Part shown: positions 37,131 to 46,183 of the stretch, one piece after another
Numbering within the stretch: position 1 is the first letter of the stretch
How the letters are laid out: each line of letters starts with the position of its first letter
Origin: Acidobacteriota bacterium
GTDB lineage: Bacteria; Acidobacteriota; Blastocatellia; Pyrinomonadales; Pyrinomonadaceae
DNA length: 64,000 bases
Direction: 5' to 3'
NCBI GenBank assembly: GCA_016715115.1
Contig: JADKBM010000001.1
Span: forward strand, 402,259-466,258
Notes under the pieces: model-generated
What the model was told of the DNA's origin: nothing
Databases searched by the model: none
What the model saw: the letters and a program-made list of their open reading frames with translations, nothing else
Position numbers and translations under genes: made by a program

Positions 37131-37574
37131 CTAGTTTCCGGCCGCTTCGGACTTGGCGCTGACTTCGTCGAACGCCGCGACGAGTTGTTGCGCGATCATC
37201 AGCGGGTGACGACCTTCAAGGTCCTTGCGTTCGAACATCTTGACGAGCTTCCCGTCCTGTATGAGCCCGATTGACGGCGATGACGGCGCGTAGGGCGCAA
37301 AATACTCGCGCGCGACGTCCGTGGCGTCGATGTCCGCGCCCGCGAACACCGTGATCGCGTGATCCGGCTTGTTCGGCGAATTCTCGAGCGCCATCGCGAT
37401 GCCCGGCCGAACGCCGCCGGCCGCGCAACCGCAAACCGAATTGACGACGACCATCAGAGTACCCTTCGTATTCTCGACCGCCGCCGCGACCGCTTCCGGC
37501 GTTTTCGTTTCTTCAATTCCCAACTGCGCCAACTCCTGGCGCATTCCGTGGATCATTATTTCTGGATATGGCAT
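37131..37574 (-). CDS. bacilliredoxin (BrxA/BrxB, YphP/YqiW family)
   Basis: A 147-residue thioredoxin-like protein with the family active site VNSVCGCAAGG (CGC) about residue 48. Related proteins remove bacillithiol from protein thiols. MPYPEIMIHGMRQEL at the start and YFAPYAPSSPSIGLIQDGK in the middle match the family throughout, as does the length. Monocistronic between converging genes. Confidence 0.95.
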   Translation of the reverse strand: MPYPEIMIHGMRQELAQLGIEETKTPEAVAAAVENTKGTLMVVVNSVCGCAAGGVRPGIAMALENSPNKPDHAITVFAGADIDATDVAREYFAPYAPSSPSIGLIQDGKLVKMFERKDLEGRHPLMIAQQLVAAFDEVSAKSEAAGN

Positions 37575-37697
37575 TTTTGTATTCCTTTTTTGATATGAAT
37601 CTTTACTTTAGTTTCAAGTATTCAATGTTAGACGCGATTCGTCAAGTGAAAATCCCAAATCCACAATCCCCGATCCGAAATCCGCAATCCGAGTCGG

Positions 37698-38300
37698 CTA
37701 CGGCAAGATCGTAACCCGCGTCCCGACCGGAACGGCATTGTACAGTTCGGTCATTTCCGGGTTCTCGAGCGCCACGCATCCCCACGTCCAGTCCTTTGCG
37801 GTGCCGCCGCCGTGGATGTAGATCTCGCCGCCGAGCGCGGTGTTCTGCGGAGGCATACGCTTTTCGCCGATCGCTTTGAGAATCGCGTCGTGTTCGTCGG
37901 CATTGATCAACCCGGATTCGAGCCCGCGTTTTGCGACTTCGGCGCCGGGGTAACTGAGGCCGAGCGAAAGGTGATACTTGCTTTTGTCGTTCTTGACAAA
38001 AACATAGAACTCGCCCTCCGGGGTCTTCCCGTCCCCCGATTGTACCTTGTCGCCTTCGGGTGCGAATCCAAGGACGATGCCGTAAGTTCTTATGAGCCGA
38101 TCGCCGTCGAACAATTCAAGCCGGCGTTCTCTTTTCTTGACGACGATCCGCGGTTGTCTGAGATTCTGCATTTCACTTTTCGTAGCACAGGCAGCGAAAG
38201 CGACTGCCGCGATCAAGAAAACAACGACAAATCCGAAAGTCGCAAAGGCGCGACCGAATCTTCCCGCGAATGTCCGCAAATCCGCGCTGATCATTTTCAT
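37698..38300 (-). CDS. L,D-transpeptidase (YkuD) lipoprotein or anchored protein
   Basis: A 200-residue envelope protein forming or anchoring 3-3 peptidoglycan cross-links. N-terminal helix FATFGFVVVFLIAAVAFAAC looks like a signal or lipoprotein anchor (FAAC). The YkuD domain follows: IVVKKRERRLELFDGDRLIR, then GDGKTPEGEFYV, and the active site YIHGGGTAKDWTWGCVALEN with the catalytic histidine and cysteine. Overlaps the tsaE stop by 4 bases, so it is translated with tsaE. Confidence 0.93.
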   Translation of the reverse strand: MKMISADLRTFAGRFGRAFATFGFVVVFLIAAVAFAACATKSEMQNLRQPRIVVKKRERRLELFDGDRLIRTYGIVLGFAPEGDKVQSGDGKTPEGEFYVFVKNDKSKYHLSLGLSYPGAEVAKRGLESGLINADEHDAILKAIGEKRMPPQNTALGGEIYIHGGGTAKDWTWGCVALENPEMTELYNAVPVGTRVTILP

Positions 38301-38734
38301 TTGTCCGTGACCCTAACGACTTCAATCCGCCGCGGATCGTCGCCGTCGCCTTCGATGTAAACCTTAATTACGCGGTCCGGAAAGACGAAATCCGTCAGGC
38401 GTTCGGACCATTCGACGATTGTCACCGCCTTCGGATCTTCCAGTATCTCGTGCAAGCCAACAGCGCCCGCGGCGTCGGCTCGCCCGTCGATGCGCCAGAG
38501 ATCGATGTGATAAACGTCGAAGCGATCTGTCCGGTAAAGATTGACGAGCGTAAAACTCGGACTCGTCACTTCATCGACGTCATACCCAAGCGCATCGAGA
38601 ATCCCCTTCGTGAAGAGCGTTTTGCCCGCGCCGAGACCGCCCGACAGCAAGATCATCTCGCCGCCGGCCAACTCGGCGCCGATTTCTCTCCCAAGTTCGA
38701 AAGTCATTTCAGGTGTTTTTGAATTGAATTCCAT
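38297..38734 (-). CDS. tsaE: tRNA threonylcarbamoyladenosine biosynthesis ATPase TsaE
   Basis: ATPase that supports the TsaB-TsaD complex making t6A37 in ANN-decoding tRNAs. The 145-residue product shows the P-loop LSGGLGAGKTLFTKGI, EVTSPSFTLVNLY, VYHIDLWRI and TIVEWSERL, the family's ordered motifs. ATG 38734 is used; a TTG one codon upstream is in frame. Coupled to the L,D-transpeptidase gene downstream. Confidence 0.96.
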   Translation of the reverse strand: MEFNSKTPEMTFELGREIGAELAGGEMILLSGGLGAGKTLFTKGILDALGYDVDEVTSPSFTLVNLYRTDRFDVYHIDLWRIDGRADAAGAVGLHEILEDPKAVTIVEWSERLTDFVFPDRVIKVYIEGDGDDPRRIEVVRVTDK

Positions 38735-38776
38735 CAAGGTTCAAGATTCCGGGAGCCTGTCGGAAAAATCCGATTA

Positions 38777-38995
38777 AGTGTGCGGAGCACACGCACGTAC
38801 GATAGCACCACGTGAAGCGGAGCGGAACCCAAGTGTCAGCAGCAGACAATTCAAGCGAGCGTGTGAAACAAGCGGACCTGTTGCAAACACTAAAGTTACG
38901 CGTGATACACACGCTTCGGAAGTCGGCGCGACGGACCACCTGGGTTCCGCTCCGCTTCACGTGGTGTTATCGCAAGTTCGCGTGCTCCGCACGCT
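38777..38995. mobile_element. MITE-like inverted repeat element
   Basis: Two 59-bp arms, 38777-38835 and 38937-38995, are inverted copies with about eight mismatches (shared core CACCACGTGAAGCGGAGCGG). They enclose about 100 bases without coding capacity. No transposase, no obvious target duplication. It fills the gap between tsaE and the SnoaL-like gene. Confidence 0.75.
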
Positions 38996-39023
38996 TGAAG
39001 ATTCCAAAATCCGAAATCACAAA

Positions 39024-39440
39024 TCACAAATCCGAAATCCCAACGCCGATCTGCGAGAACCAAGACAGTTTATCCCAATAGCCCCTTTGATACACGATCT
39101 TTCCGTCGCGGAATGTAAAGAATCCGCAGCCGCGGATCTCGAATTTCCTGCCCGTCGGATTAATGTCGTAAAACGCGCCGAGGAAAGTACCGCCGCCGAT
39201 CCATTCCCAAGCCGCGCGATCGCCGTCGGCGATCACATTTTCGACCCGTGACCAGGCATCTGGAAATCCCTGGAAGAACTGCTCCGTATCGTATCTGTTC
39301 TGCTCGATCCCGATCGAAGGTTCGCCGGCGGCGACCTGAAAATTGACTGCGTCGGCGGCGTAGCATTCGACCACGGCGTCGAGATCGCGACGCTGAAAGG
39401 CACCGATCCAGTTCTCCAAAAGTGCTTTCGAATCAATCAT
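39024..39440 (-). CDS. SnoaL-like (NTF2-fold) protein
   Basis: A 138-residue cytoplasmic protein of the SnoaL/ester cyclase type: LLENWIGAFQRRDLDAVVECY, the strand AAWEWIGGGTFLGAF, and the C-terminal GCGFFTFRDGKIVYQRGYWDK, whose F-R-D-G-K-I pattern is the hallmark of the fold. It has no signal peptide. Overlaps the 3' end of the upstream nnr gene by 8 bases. Function unknown; relatives include cyclases, isomerases and binding proteins. Confidence 0.85.
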   Translation of the reverse strand: MIDSKALLENWIGAFQRRDLDAVVECYAADAVNFQVAAGEPSIGIEQNRYDTEQFFQGFPDAWSRVENVIADGDRAAWEWIGGGTFLGAFYDINPTGRKFEIRGCGFFTFRDGKIVYQRGYWDKLSWFSQIGVGISDL

Positions 39441-41007
39441 TTGCTTCTACTTTGCGATAGGCGTCGACAAGCACGTCACGAACGTCGCTCGCAGTCATCG
39501 CGCGTTTGCCGAAGCGTTCTTCAGCGACATCACCGGCGAGTCCGGCGACGTAGACGGCCGCAACGACCGTTTCGAAAATATCAATGCCGAACACTGCCGC
39601 TTGCGCAACGAATCCGGCGAGAATCCCGGCCAGCGTATCGCCGTTCCCGGCCTTTCCGAGACCCGGATTCCCTGTCGGATTGATGACGACGCGTCCGTCC
39701 GGCGCGGCGATCAAAACCCGTTCGCCCTTGAGCAAGAGAATCACATTATGTTCTGTTGCGAAACTCCGTGCGGCACCGAAGCGGTCTTCGATAACAGACT
39801 TGTCCGCCGTTCCGAGCATCTGCAGGAATTCCCCGTCGTGTGGTGTCAAGATCAGAGGGAGTTCGGCCGAACCTTGGAGAGCGAACGGCGACAGCGCCGT
39901 CAGACCGCCGGCGTCGACGATCATCGGTGTCCGGCGGTTTTCGACGATCGACCGAACGTACGCCATATCGTCGCCGACGCCCAAACCGCATCCGAGCGCG
40001 ACGGCCGACGCGCGTTGGCTGAGCATTTCGATCTCATCGATCGCAGTCTTTGATAACCGGCCCGATTCGTTTTCGTCAAATCCGCGCGTAATGACCTCTT
40101 CGATCATTTTCGACGCGATTGCTGCCTGCGCCGAACGCGTCGTCGCAACCGTCACGAGTCCCGCACCGGAGCGCATCGCGGCGTTGCCCGCAAGCGCCGC
40201 CGCGCCCGCGTAGTCGCGTGACCCGACGACGAGCAGCGCGTGGCCGCGTTTGTATTTGTGCGAATCGCTCGAAAATTCTGTCTTTTTCAACCACTCGCGG
40301 GCATCGCTTGCCTCGGAAACGAAGATCTTTGACGGCGAGTTGTCGATCAATTCAGGCGGCGAGCCGATATCGGCGATGACCAGTTCACCGTTGGCGCGGA
40401 TCGCGGGCGGAAACACGTTCGCCAGTTTCGGAGCAGTAAATGTGACCGTCAGGTCGACGACGGAATGCGGGCCGATCGGCCGCGCCGAGTCGGAAGCAAG
40501 GCCCGAAGGTAAATCGACAGCGACCCGAAGCGCTGCGCTGTTCGCGACCTTCTCGGCGAGTTCCGCCCAAATGCCCTCGATCGGACGCGCGAGGCCGGTC
40601 CCGAACAATGCATCGACAATGCAATCGTGACCGGTGAAGTCAATCGCTTCGGGCGCCGCGGATTCAACGAAATCAAATCGCTCCGACCCCTTCAACGCGA
40701 CACATCGTTCGAGGTTGAGACGCGCATCGCCGTTTGTTTCACCGACTTTGCCGATCAAAAAGACCGAGACATCCGCACCTTCTTTCCAGAGAATCCGCGC
40801 AAGCGCCGCACCGTCGCCGCCGTTGTTTCCTCTCCCGCAGAGCACCAGGACCCGGCGGTCACGAACCGAGCCGTCAAATCTCGCGCGAATTGCACGAAAA
40901 ACCGCCAACGCAGCGTTTTCCATCAAAACGATCGACGGAATGCCGTAGTTTTCGGTCGTCAAACGGTCGACCTCGCGCATCTCTTGGGCTGAAAGGACTT
41001 TCAACAT
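39433..41007 (-). CDS. nnr: bifunctional NAD(P)H-hydrate epimerase / ADP-dependent dehydratase
   Basis: Repairs damaged NAD(P)HX. The 524-residue product has an N-terminal YjeF epimerase domain (EMREVDRLTTENYGIPSIVL; VLVLCGRGNNGGDGAALARI; DALFGTGLARPIEG; DLPSGLASDSA) and a C-terminal ribokinase-like dehydratase domain (ALLVVGSRDYAGAAALAGN; LILTPHDGEF; VLLKGERVLIAAPDG; GLGKAGNGDTLAGILAGF, the anion-hole and catalytic Asp). Both domains look complete. Confidence 0.96.
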   Translation of the reverse strand: MLKVLSAQEMREVDRLTTENYGIPSIVLMENAALAVFRAIRARFDGSVRDRRVLVLCGRGNNGGDGAALARILWKEGADVSVFLIGKVGETNGDARLNLERCVALKGSERFDFVESAAPEAIDFTGHDCIVDALFGTGLARPIEGIWAELAEKVANSAALRVAVDLPSGLASDSARPIGPHSVVDLTVTFTAPKLANVFPPAIRANGELVIADIGSPPELIDNSPSKIFVSEASDAREWLKKTEFSSDSHKYKRGHALLVVGSRDYAGAAALAGNAAMRSGAGLVTVATTRSAQAAIASKMIEEVITRGFDENESGRLSKTAIDEIEMLSQRASAVALGCGLGVGDDMAYVRSIVENRRTPMIVDAGGLTALSPFALQGSAELPLILTPHDGEFLQMLGTADKSVIEDRFGAARSFATEHNVILLLKGERVLIAAPDGRVVINPTGNPGLGKAGNGDTLAGILAGFVAQAAVFGIDIFETVVAAVYVAGLAGDVAEERFGKRAMTASDVRDVLVDAYRKVEAND

Positions 41008-41235
41008 CTCAGGTCGATTTTGCCACGTTTCCGGCGCGGGTCCAACCGGGTCGAGTTCTGGCGATTGCAGAGACGCCGGATTACTACAGATTCCAGATCA
41101 TTCCAGATTCCGTGAATTCCTACATTGGCAATATGTGAACAATTGAGAGTTGATAGTTGAGAATTGATGGCGATCCGCAACCGACGAAGCTCAAATCCAA
41201 AATCCAAAATCAGAAATCCAAAATATCCAAAATCA

Positions 41236-41269
41236 AAAAATGGGCCGTGTTCTCGCTAAACACGGCCCT
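41236..41269 (-). terminator. intrinsic terminator (minus strand)
   Basis: Stem GGGCCGTGTT / AACACGGCCC, loop of 7, followed on the minus strand by A and TTTTTT. Likely protects nnr from upstream transcription. Confidence 0.85.
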
Positions 41270-41726
41270 TTGAAATTACAGACTGGAGATTGTAAACAGA
41301 CTTCGGACAGATTCCTGATGAACCATTTTGCTTGCCACTGCGCTTGACCACCGTTCTATCTTCCGTTGTTTATAGAAAGGTCTATTCACAAATCGATTCC
41401 AAAAATTATCATTTTAATCGAAAAAAATGAAAAAAACGGCCAAACGCGCCACATCGCGGCCGGTTCCGTCGCACGAAAAGCGGTTTGCGACCGCGCCGCC
41501 GTTGCTGACAGAGATCGCGACATCGCCGCGCGCGTCGCTCACTCCGATGCCCGGCGCACTTCTCGTGAATCCGGTTTGACGTCCCGCCGTGTCATTCTGC
41601 CCATCTGCGCAAAAAGATGTGATCTGAGCCTCGTGATCATCATTTGACGTCTGTTCTTTCCGCCTAAAGTGCATTGGCGGGATGAGAGTTTCTCGCTTAG
41701 GATGCAAACGAACGTGCTAAGGTGAC

Positions 41727-41760
41727 AGAAAAAGGCGCCCGAACCATCGGATTCGGGCGC
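41727..41760 (-). terminator. intrinsic terminator of the ECF sigma gene
   Basis: Stem GCGCCCGAA / TTCGGGCGC with loop TCCGATGG on the minus strand, then CCTTTTTC. About 29 bases after the sigma factor stop. Confidence 0.88.
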
Positions 41761-41788
41761 AAGTGTTCAACAGGAGGAGCGTGAATTA

Positions 41789-42334
41789 TCAGGCGGCGAT
41801 CTTTGAAATTCCGATACCATATCCAACGGCGACAGCGGCGAGGGATTTCCGCAACTGCGCACGGCCGCGACTGAGACGCGACATCACGGTTCCAATCGGG
41901 ACATCGAGCACCTGCGCGACTTCTTTGTAGTCGAACTCGTGGACATCTGCCAGCAGCACGACGGCGCGATAGTGTTCGGGCAGTTTATCTAGCGCGGCCG
42001 TTACCTGTTTGTCGGTAAGGTTCTCGGGAACCGGTGCCTGACACGCTGCCGTCAAGAACGTCAGATCGTCCGCTTCCTGGAAGTATTTGGCCCGCGTGTA
42101 TTTCTTTCGGCGATGGTGGTCGAATTTGTTGAACATTATCTTGTAGAGCCACGCCCGGCAGTTGGTTCCCGGTTCGAAGTGTTCAAACGATTTCCACGCC
42201 TGCAGATAGGTTTCCTGGACAAGGTCCTCGGCCTCGACCGGGTTCATCGTGATGCGCTTCGCCGTGCGAAAAAGGTCGTCGAGATGGCGTATCGCCTCGG
42301 CTTCAAAAATTTCCGGGGTAGTTTGGATTGTCAT
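41789..42334 (-). CDS. ECF-type RNA polymerase sigma factor
   Basis: A 181-residue group IV sigma factor. Region 2 (about 15-85) shows AKRITMNPVEAEDLVQETYLQAWKSF and CRAWLYKIMFNKF; region 4 (about 105-165) shows ALDKLPEHYRAVVLLADVHEFDYKEVA followed by the helix-turn-helix VPIGTVMSRLSRGRAQLRK. It stands alone with its own terminator; no anti-sigma gene follows it directly. The divergent sigma operon starts about 110 bases away, and the shared intergenic region may be jointly regulated. Confidence 0.93.
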   Translation of the reverse strand: MTIQTTPEIFEAEAIRHLDDLFRTAKRITMNPVEAEDLVQETYLQAWKSFEHFEPGTNCRAWLYKIMFNKFDHHRRKKYTRAKYFQEADDLTFLTAACQAPVPENLTDKQVTAALDKLPEHYRAVVLLADVHEFDYKEVAQVLDVPIGTVMSRLSRGRAQLRKSLAAVAVGYGIGISKIAA

Positions 42335-42446
42335 AGTAAACTCCTGTTTATGTCTGCAACTGATTGCGTCGTACAGACATTTGTCGGACGAAGACCGAAA
42401 TCCTTACAGCTTTTTTTGGAAAAATGTGGTTCGTAAGTGCACACTA

Positions 42447-42758
42447 ATGCGTTTATTGCTTTCCGGGATGAGCTTGATTTCATTTCTCGGTGTCGGGAAC
42501 GACGATTCCGTCCGTGTAGCGGAGTTAATTGACGAGAAGATCTCTGCCGAACTCCCGAAAACTGGAATAAAGCCGTTGCTACTTGGGTTTAAGATGTTGA
42601 CCATGGGAACCAAAAACAACATTCAGAGTGCAAAATCACGGAACGAAGAGGCGGCGGAACTTAAGCGGCTACAACGGTTTCTCAAGCGAGCGGTCCAGAA
42701 GGAAAGGGCTCCCGACGCGCTCCGACTAAGAATTCAAAAGATGATTCGCGAATCGTAA
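42447..42758 (+). CDS. small protein of unknown function upstream of a sigma factor
   Basis: A 103-residue frame, hydrophilic after a short hydrophobic start, ending RFLKRAVQKERAPDALRLR then IQKMIRES. The R-A-P-x-x-L-R-x-R-I ending recalls the tails of small anti-sigma or sigma-operon proteins. An internal ATG at 42468 is an alternative start; neither has a strong ribosome site. It ends 6 bases before the sigma gene, which supports it being a real first gene of that operon. Confidence 0.5.
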   Translation: MRLLLSGMSLISFLGVGNDDSVRVAELIDEKISAELPKTGIKPLLLGFKMLTMGTKNNIQSAKSRNEEAAELKRLQRFLKRAVQKERAPDALRLRIQKMIRES

Positions 42759-42764
42759 AGATCG

Positions 42765-43373
42765 ATGCCACAGACCGCAGCAACAACAGACAGATTCGAT
42801 CCGACCGTGTGGGTGGACGAGCACGGGGATTATTTGTTTTCGTTCGCGCTCGCCAGGGTTCGCAACGAAACGGTGGCCGAGGACCTCGTCCAGGAGACCC
42901 TGCTCGCGGCAATTCAAGCACGCAAAACATTTGATCAGCGCTCTTCAGAACGAACGTGGCTTTCCGGAATTCTGAAACACAAGGTCATCGATCACTTTCG
43001 GCGAAGCTACCGCGACGTCGAACTTTCGGATGAAGAGGATACCGATCTTTCGGCATACGATCATTTGTATCAGTCAGAAGGCCGTGGAAAAGGCCACTGG
43101 ACGGCGATGTCGAAACCCGATACGTGGGAACAAACGCCCGAGGCCGTAATGGAACACGCGGAATTTCGCGGTATTCTTTCGACTTGCCTCGGCAACCTAC
43201 CCGATCGCGTCGCGAACGCTTTCGCGCTCCGCGAGTTCGATGGGTATGACAGCGACGAGATCTGCGCGCTTCTTGAGATCACACCAAACAATCTTTGGGT
43301 AATGCTTCACCGGGCCCGGCTTCATCTACGGAGATGTCTGGACCACAACTGGTTCGGAAAGGTGCGGCAATGA
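42765..43373 (+). CDS. ECF-type RNA polymerase sigma factor with zinc-finger partner
   Basis: A 202-residue sigma factor: region 2 (LFSFALARVRNETVAEDLVQETLLAAIQ; ERTWLSGILKHKVIDHFRR) and region 4 (LPDRVANAFALREFDGYDSDEI; TPNNLWVMLHRARLHLRRC). A long acidic linker between them (about 88-120) matches sigma factors paired with HxxxCxxC anti-sigma proteins. It overlaps the next gene by ATGA. Confidence 0.93.
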   Translation: MPQTAATTDRFDPTVWVDEHGDYLFSFALARVRNETVAEDLVQETLLAAIQARKTFDQRSSERTWLSGILKHKVIDHFRRSYRDVELSDEEDTDLSAYDHLYQSEGRGKGHWTAMSKPDTWEQTPEAVMEHAEFRGILSTCLGNLPDRVANAFALREFDGYDSDEICALLEITPNNLWVMLHRARLHLRRCLDHNWFGKVRQ

Positions 43374-43675
43374 TGGCAATGGAACTAAAAACAAGGATAA
43401 TACGCTGGATTTCTATTCGGGCAGAGGAGTGCAAGGTGGTCGCCCCGCTCTACTCCTACGCTCTCGACCGCAAACTGACCATCGTTGAGCGCATCCGGAT
43501 CCGTATTCATCTGGCGACGTGCAACGCCTGCACCAAATATGTCGAGAACCTCAAGTTTATGCGGCAGGCCTTCCGCGCGCACGATGCCGTTATCGACTCA
43601 CCCGAGAATCAGGTCCCGCTCAAGCCAGATGCACGGGAACGGTTGAAGACTGCGACTCGTGACGCGAAGCCGTAA
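43370..43675 (+). CDS. zinc-finger anti-sigma factor
   Basis: A 101-residue protein whose HLATCNAC (HxxxCxxC) is the zf-HC2 zinc-binding motif of anti-sigma factors. No membrane helix follows, so it is likely a soluble, cytoplasmic regulator of the sigma factor. Its ATG overlaps the sigma stop by 4 bases, implying stoichiometric production of the pair. Confidence 0.88.
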   Translation: MMAMELKTRIIRWISIRAEECKVVAPLYSYALDRKLTIVERIRIRIHLATCNACTKYVENLKFMRQAFRAHDAVIDSPENQVPLKPDARERLKTATRDAKP

Positions 43676-43878
43676 TCATCGCCGGTTCAATCTTTATACC
43701 AGGCAATCACGATGCGAGTTCGACTTGCGTCGTGATTTTCCTCTCAAGGGTGCTCGAAGCAATGCGCGCCTCAACCCAACCTTTTAAGTCCAATCATCGA
43801 ACCCAAGCGTCTTTTTCCCTGCTGCCGATTGCTTTTTTCCGGGAATAAATCCGAACGCATCCGTGGTTTACGGGATGT

Positions 43879-45312
43879 ATGTTCGACGAAAGACACACGC
43901 ACACACATCGCGAAAATCGTTTTGCAGTCATTCCTACTGAGGAAAAACTCGGAGCCAGCCCGCGTTTTGCAGGGCGCGGAGTGACCATCGCTTTTCTGGA
44001 TTCCGGTTTCTATCCGCATCCGGACTTTGCCGAGCGCGTCATCGCCTTTCACGATGTTGCCGGCGAAGAACAAACCCCCGCGGACACCGGACCGCGACCG
44101 ATTCACTGGCACGGAACTCAAACGGTCACTGCCTGTGCCGGCGGCGGTCAACTGTCCGACGGGATCTACAAAGGACTCGCTTCGGCTGCGAAACTCGTCC
44201 TGATCAAGGTGTCACGGAACGGTCGGATCGGCGATGACGAGATCAAGGCGGGACTGAAATGGGTCATAGCCAACCGGGAGAAGTTTGATATTCGCATCGT
44301 CAATATGTCGCTCGGCGGAGATATGGACGAATCGACTCACGAGAGCCGAATCAACCGGCTCGCAGAGAAACTGGTTGAAAAAGGCGTCATCGTGACCGTC
44401 GCCGCCGGAAATGCCGGAGAAACACATTCGATCCCGCCCGCCAACGCACCGTCCGTGATCACCGTCGGCGGCTATACGGACGCCAACAAATTCGATTCGA
44501 AGAGCTTTCGGCTGTATCACTCGAATTTCGGCGAAACCATCGACGGCATCGTGAAACCCGAGATCATCGCGCCGGCAATGTTCGTGGCCGCGCCTATCCT
44601 TCCCGAGACGGAAGAGTACAAGGCGGCCGAAGCTCTCTCACTTCTTGCTGATACGCCCGATTACGCATTCTCGACAATGCTCGACGAGCACTTTCGGGCA
44701 TCCGGACTCTCGAACGCCGCTTTCGCGCTCGACACGGCTGCGATTCGGAATCTGGTCGAACAGGGACTGAAGGAACGAAAAATCGTCGCGACGCATTACC
44801 AACACGTAGACGGCACCAGTTTTGCGGCACCGATTGCGGCATCGGTCGCGGCGCAGATGATGGAAGCGAATCCGAAGCTCTCGCCGATGGCCGTCAAACA
44901 CATTCTGATCTCAACCGCGCACCGTCTGAACGGGTTTTCCGCCATCCGCCAGGGATTCGGAGTTCTGAACGCGGCCGAGGCAGTTTCGCAGGCGCTGCGC
45001 GAGTCACACGCCCTCGGCCACAACGAACTGTCGCCGCCGCGCGCCACGACCGGCGGCATCGCTTTCTTTCATCACGATGACGAGGCCCGAACCGTGAGCG
45101 TCGCCGGCGACTTCAACAACTGGGACCGGTTTCGTGATCAGTTCAAGAAATGCAGCGATGGCGTCTGGCGCATCGAGATTCCGGCGCTCGAAAGCGGAGA
45201 ATACCTGTACAAGCTCGTCATCGACGGCGAGGTTTGGAAGGAGGATCCAAACAATATGATGAAGCGCGAAGACGGATTCGGCGGCTTCAATTCCTTGCTC
45301 CGTCTGCTTTGA
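43879..45312 (+). CDS. subtilisin-like serine peptidase with C-terminal glycogen-binding-like domain
   Basis: A 477-residue S8 peptidase without signal peptide or propeptide. Catalytic triad: D41 (IAFLDSGFYPHPD), H78 (HWHGTQT), S314 (DGTSFAAPIAAS), with the oxyanion asparagine in VAAGNAGETHS. The triad spacing is large because of an insert (about 215-300) before the serine strand. The last 85 residues form an E-set/CBM48-like domain of the AMPK-beta/isoamylase N-terminal type: VSVAGDFNNWDRF and YLYKLVIDGEVWKEDP. Probably an intracellular peptidase whose extra domain binds carbohydrate or another partner; substrate unknown. Confidence 0.93.
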   Translation: MFDERHTHTHRENRFAVIPTEEKLGASPRFAGRGVTIAFLDSGFYPHPDFAERVIAFHDVAGEEQTPADTGPRPIHWHGTQTVTACAGGGQLSDGIYKGLASAAKLVLIKVSRNGRIGDDEIKAGLKWVIANREKFDIRIVNMSLGGDMDESTHESRINRLAEKLVEKGVIVTVAAGNAGETHSIPPANAPSVITVGGYTDANKFDSKSFRLYHSNFGETIDGIVKPEIIAPAMFVAAPILPETEEYKAAEALSLLADTPDYAFSTMLDEHFRASGLSNAAFALDTAAIRNLVEQGLKERKIVATHYQHVDGTSFAAPIAASVAAQMMEANPKLSPMAVKHILISTAHRLNGFSAIRQGFGVLNAAEAVSQALRESHALGHNELSPPRATTGGIAFFHHDDEARTVSVAGDFNNWDRFRDQFKKCSDGVWRIEIPALESGEYLYKLVIDGEVWKEDPNNMMKREDGFGGFNSLLRLL

Positions 45313-45358
45313 AGCGAATGGAATAAAGTCCGGAACCGGGACGATTCAACTGAGCGGA

Positions 45359-46123
45359 ATGATCGACGCACTTCGAAACAACTGGCGTGCATATGTCGCG
45401 GAAGCGACCGGACTCGGTGTGTTTATGATCTCGGCCTGCGTCTTCTCGGTGCTTCTTTTCGGTCCGACGGCGCTCCCGATGCCGAATATGCAGACGGGCC
45501 TTTTCGTAATGGGTGGCGCGATGGGCGCGACGGCGATCGCGATCTTGAAGTCGCCATTCGGAAAACTCTCAGGCGCGCATATCAATCCGGCCGTCACGCT
45601 TACATTTTGGCGGCTTGGCAAGATCCGGGGAGTTGACGCGGCTTTCTATATGCTTTTTCAGTTCATCGGGGCGTTTGCCGGGGTTGCCGGATCGCACCTC
45701 GCGCTCGGCGACGGACTCGCCGCGGTGAGTTTCGCGGCGACGGTTCCGGATGGGTCCGGCCCGCTTGTTTCGTTTGCCGCGGAATGCGCGATCTCGTTCG
45801 GAATGATGATGACCGTTCTCGCCGTCTCGAATCATTCGCGGCTGGCGGCTTTTACACCGTTCGCTGCCGGCGCGCTCGTCGCGATTTTCATCGCGTTCGA
45901 ATCGCCGGTATCGGGAATGAGTATGAATCCGGCACGGACTTTCGGATCCGCGATTGTCGGCGGGATCTGGACGAACTGGTGGGTCTATTTCGCAGCGCCG
46001 CCACTCGGGATGCTCGCCGCCGGCGAGTTGTTCGTCAGGCTTCGCGGCGCAGGCGCGGTCGTTTGCGCAAAACTGGATCACGACAGCAGTTACCGCTGTA
46101 TTTTCGACTGCAACGCCAGATAG
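45359..46123 (+). CDS. aquaporin-family (MIP) channel
   Basis: A 254-residue water or small-solute channel with six membrane helices. Both asparagine-proline-alanine boxes are present: GAHINPAVT (first) and GMSMNPART (second). Narrow-pore residues cannot be assigned safely by eye, so water versus glycerol selectivity is open. Ends with a cysteine-bearing tail. The intervening 60 bases to the SDR gene contain no terminator. Confidence 0.93.
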   Translation: MIDALRNNWRAYVAEATGLGVFMISACVFSVLLFGPTALPMPNMQTGLFVMGGAMGATAIAILKSPFGKLSGAHINPAVTLTFWRLGKIRGVDAAFYMLFQFIGAFAGVAGSHLALGDGLAAVSFAATVPDGSGPLVSFAAECAISFGMMMTVLAVSNHSRLAAFTPFAAGALVAIFIAFESPVSGMSMNPARTFGSAIVGGIWTNWWVYFAAPPLGMLAAGELFVRLRGAGAVVCAKLDHDSSYRCIFDCNAR

Positions 46124-46183
46124 ACATCCGGCAGTGCGCTACAGCGATTCACGTTCAACTATCTTTAGCGGCTTACTAAACAT

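Larger units (their letters stand above)
41008..41788. other. intergenic region between nnr and an ECF sigma gene
   Basis: About 780 bases with two minus-strand terminators. Frames present are short, without homology and have no ribosome site. CAAAATCCAAAATC-type repeats occur near 41205-41236. Confidence 0.5.

Noticed and set aside
41366..41647. 93-residue plus-strand frame between nnr and the sigma gene
   Set aside because: No ribosome site, no similarity, between two terminators for the opposite strand.
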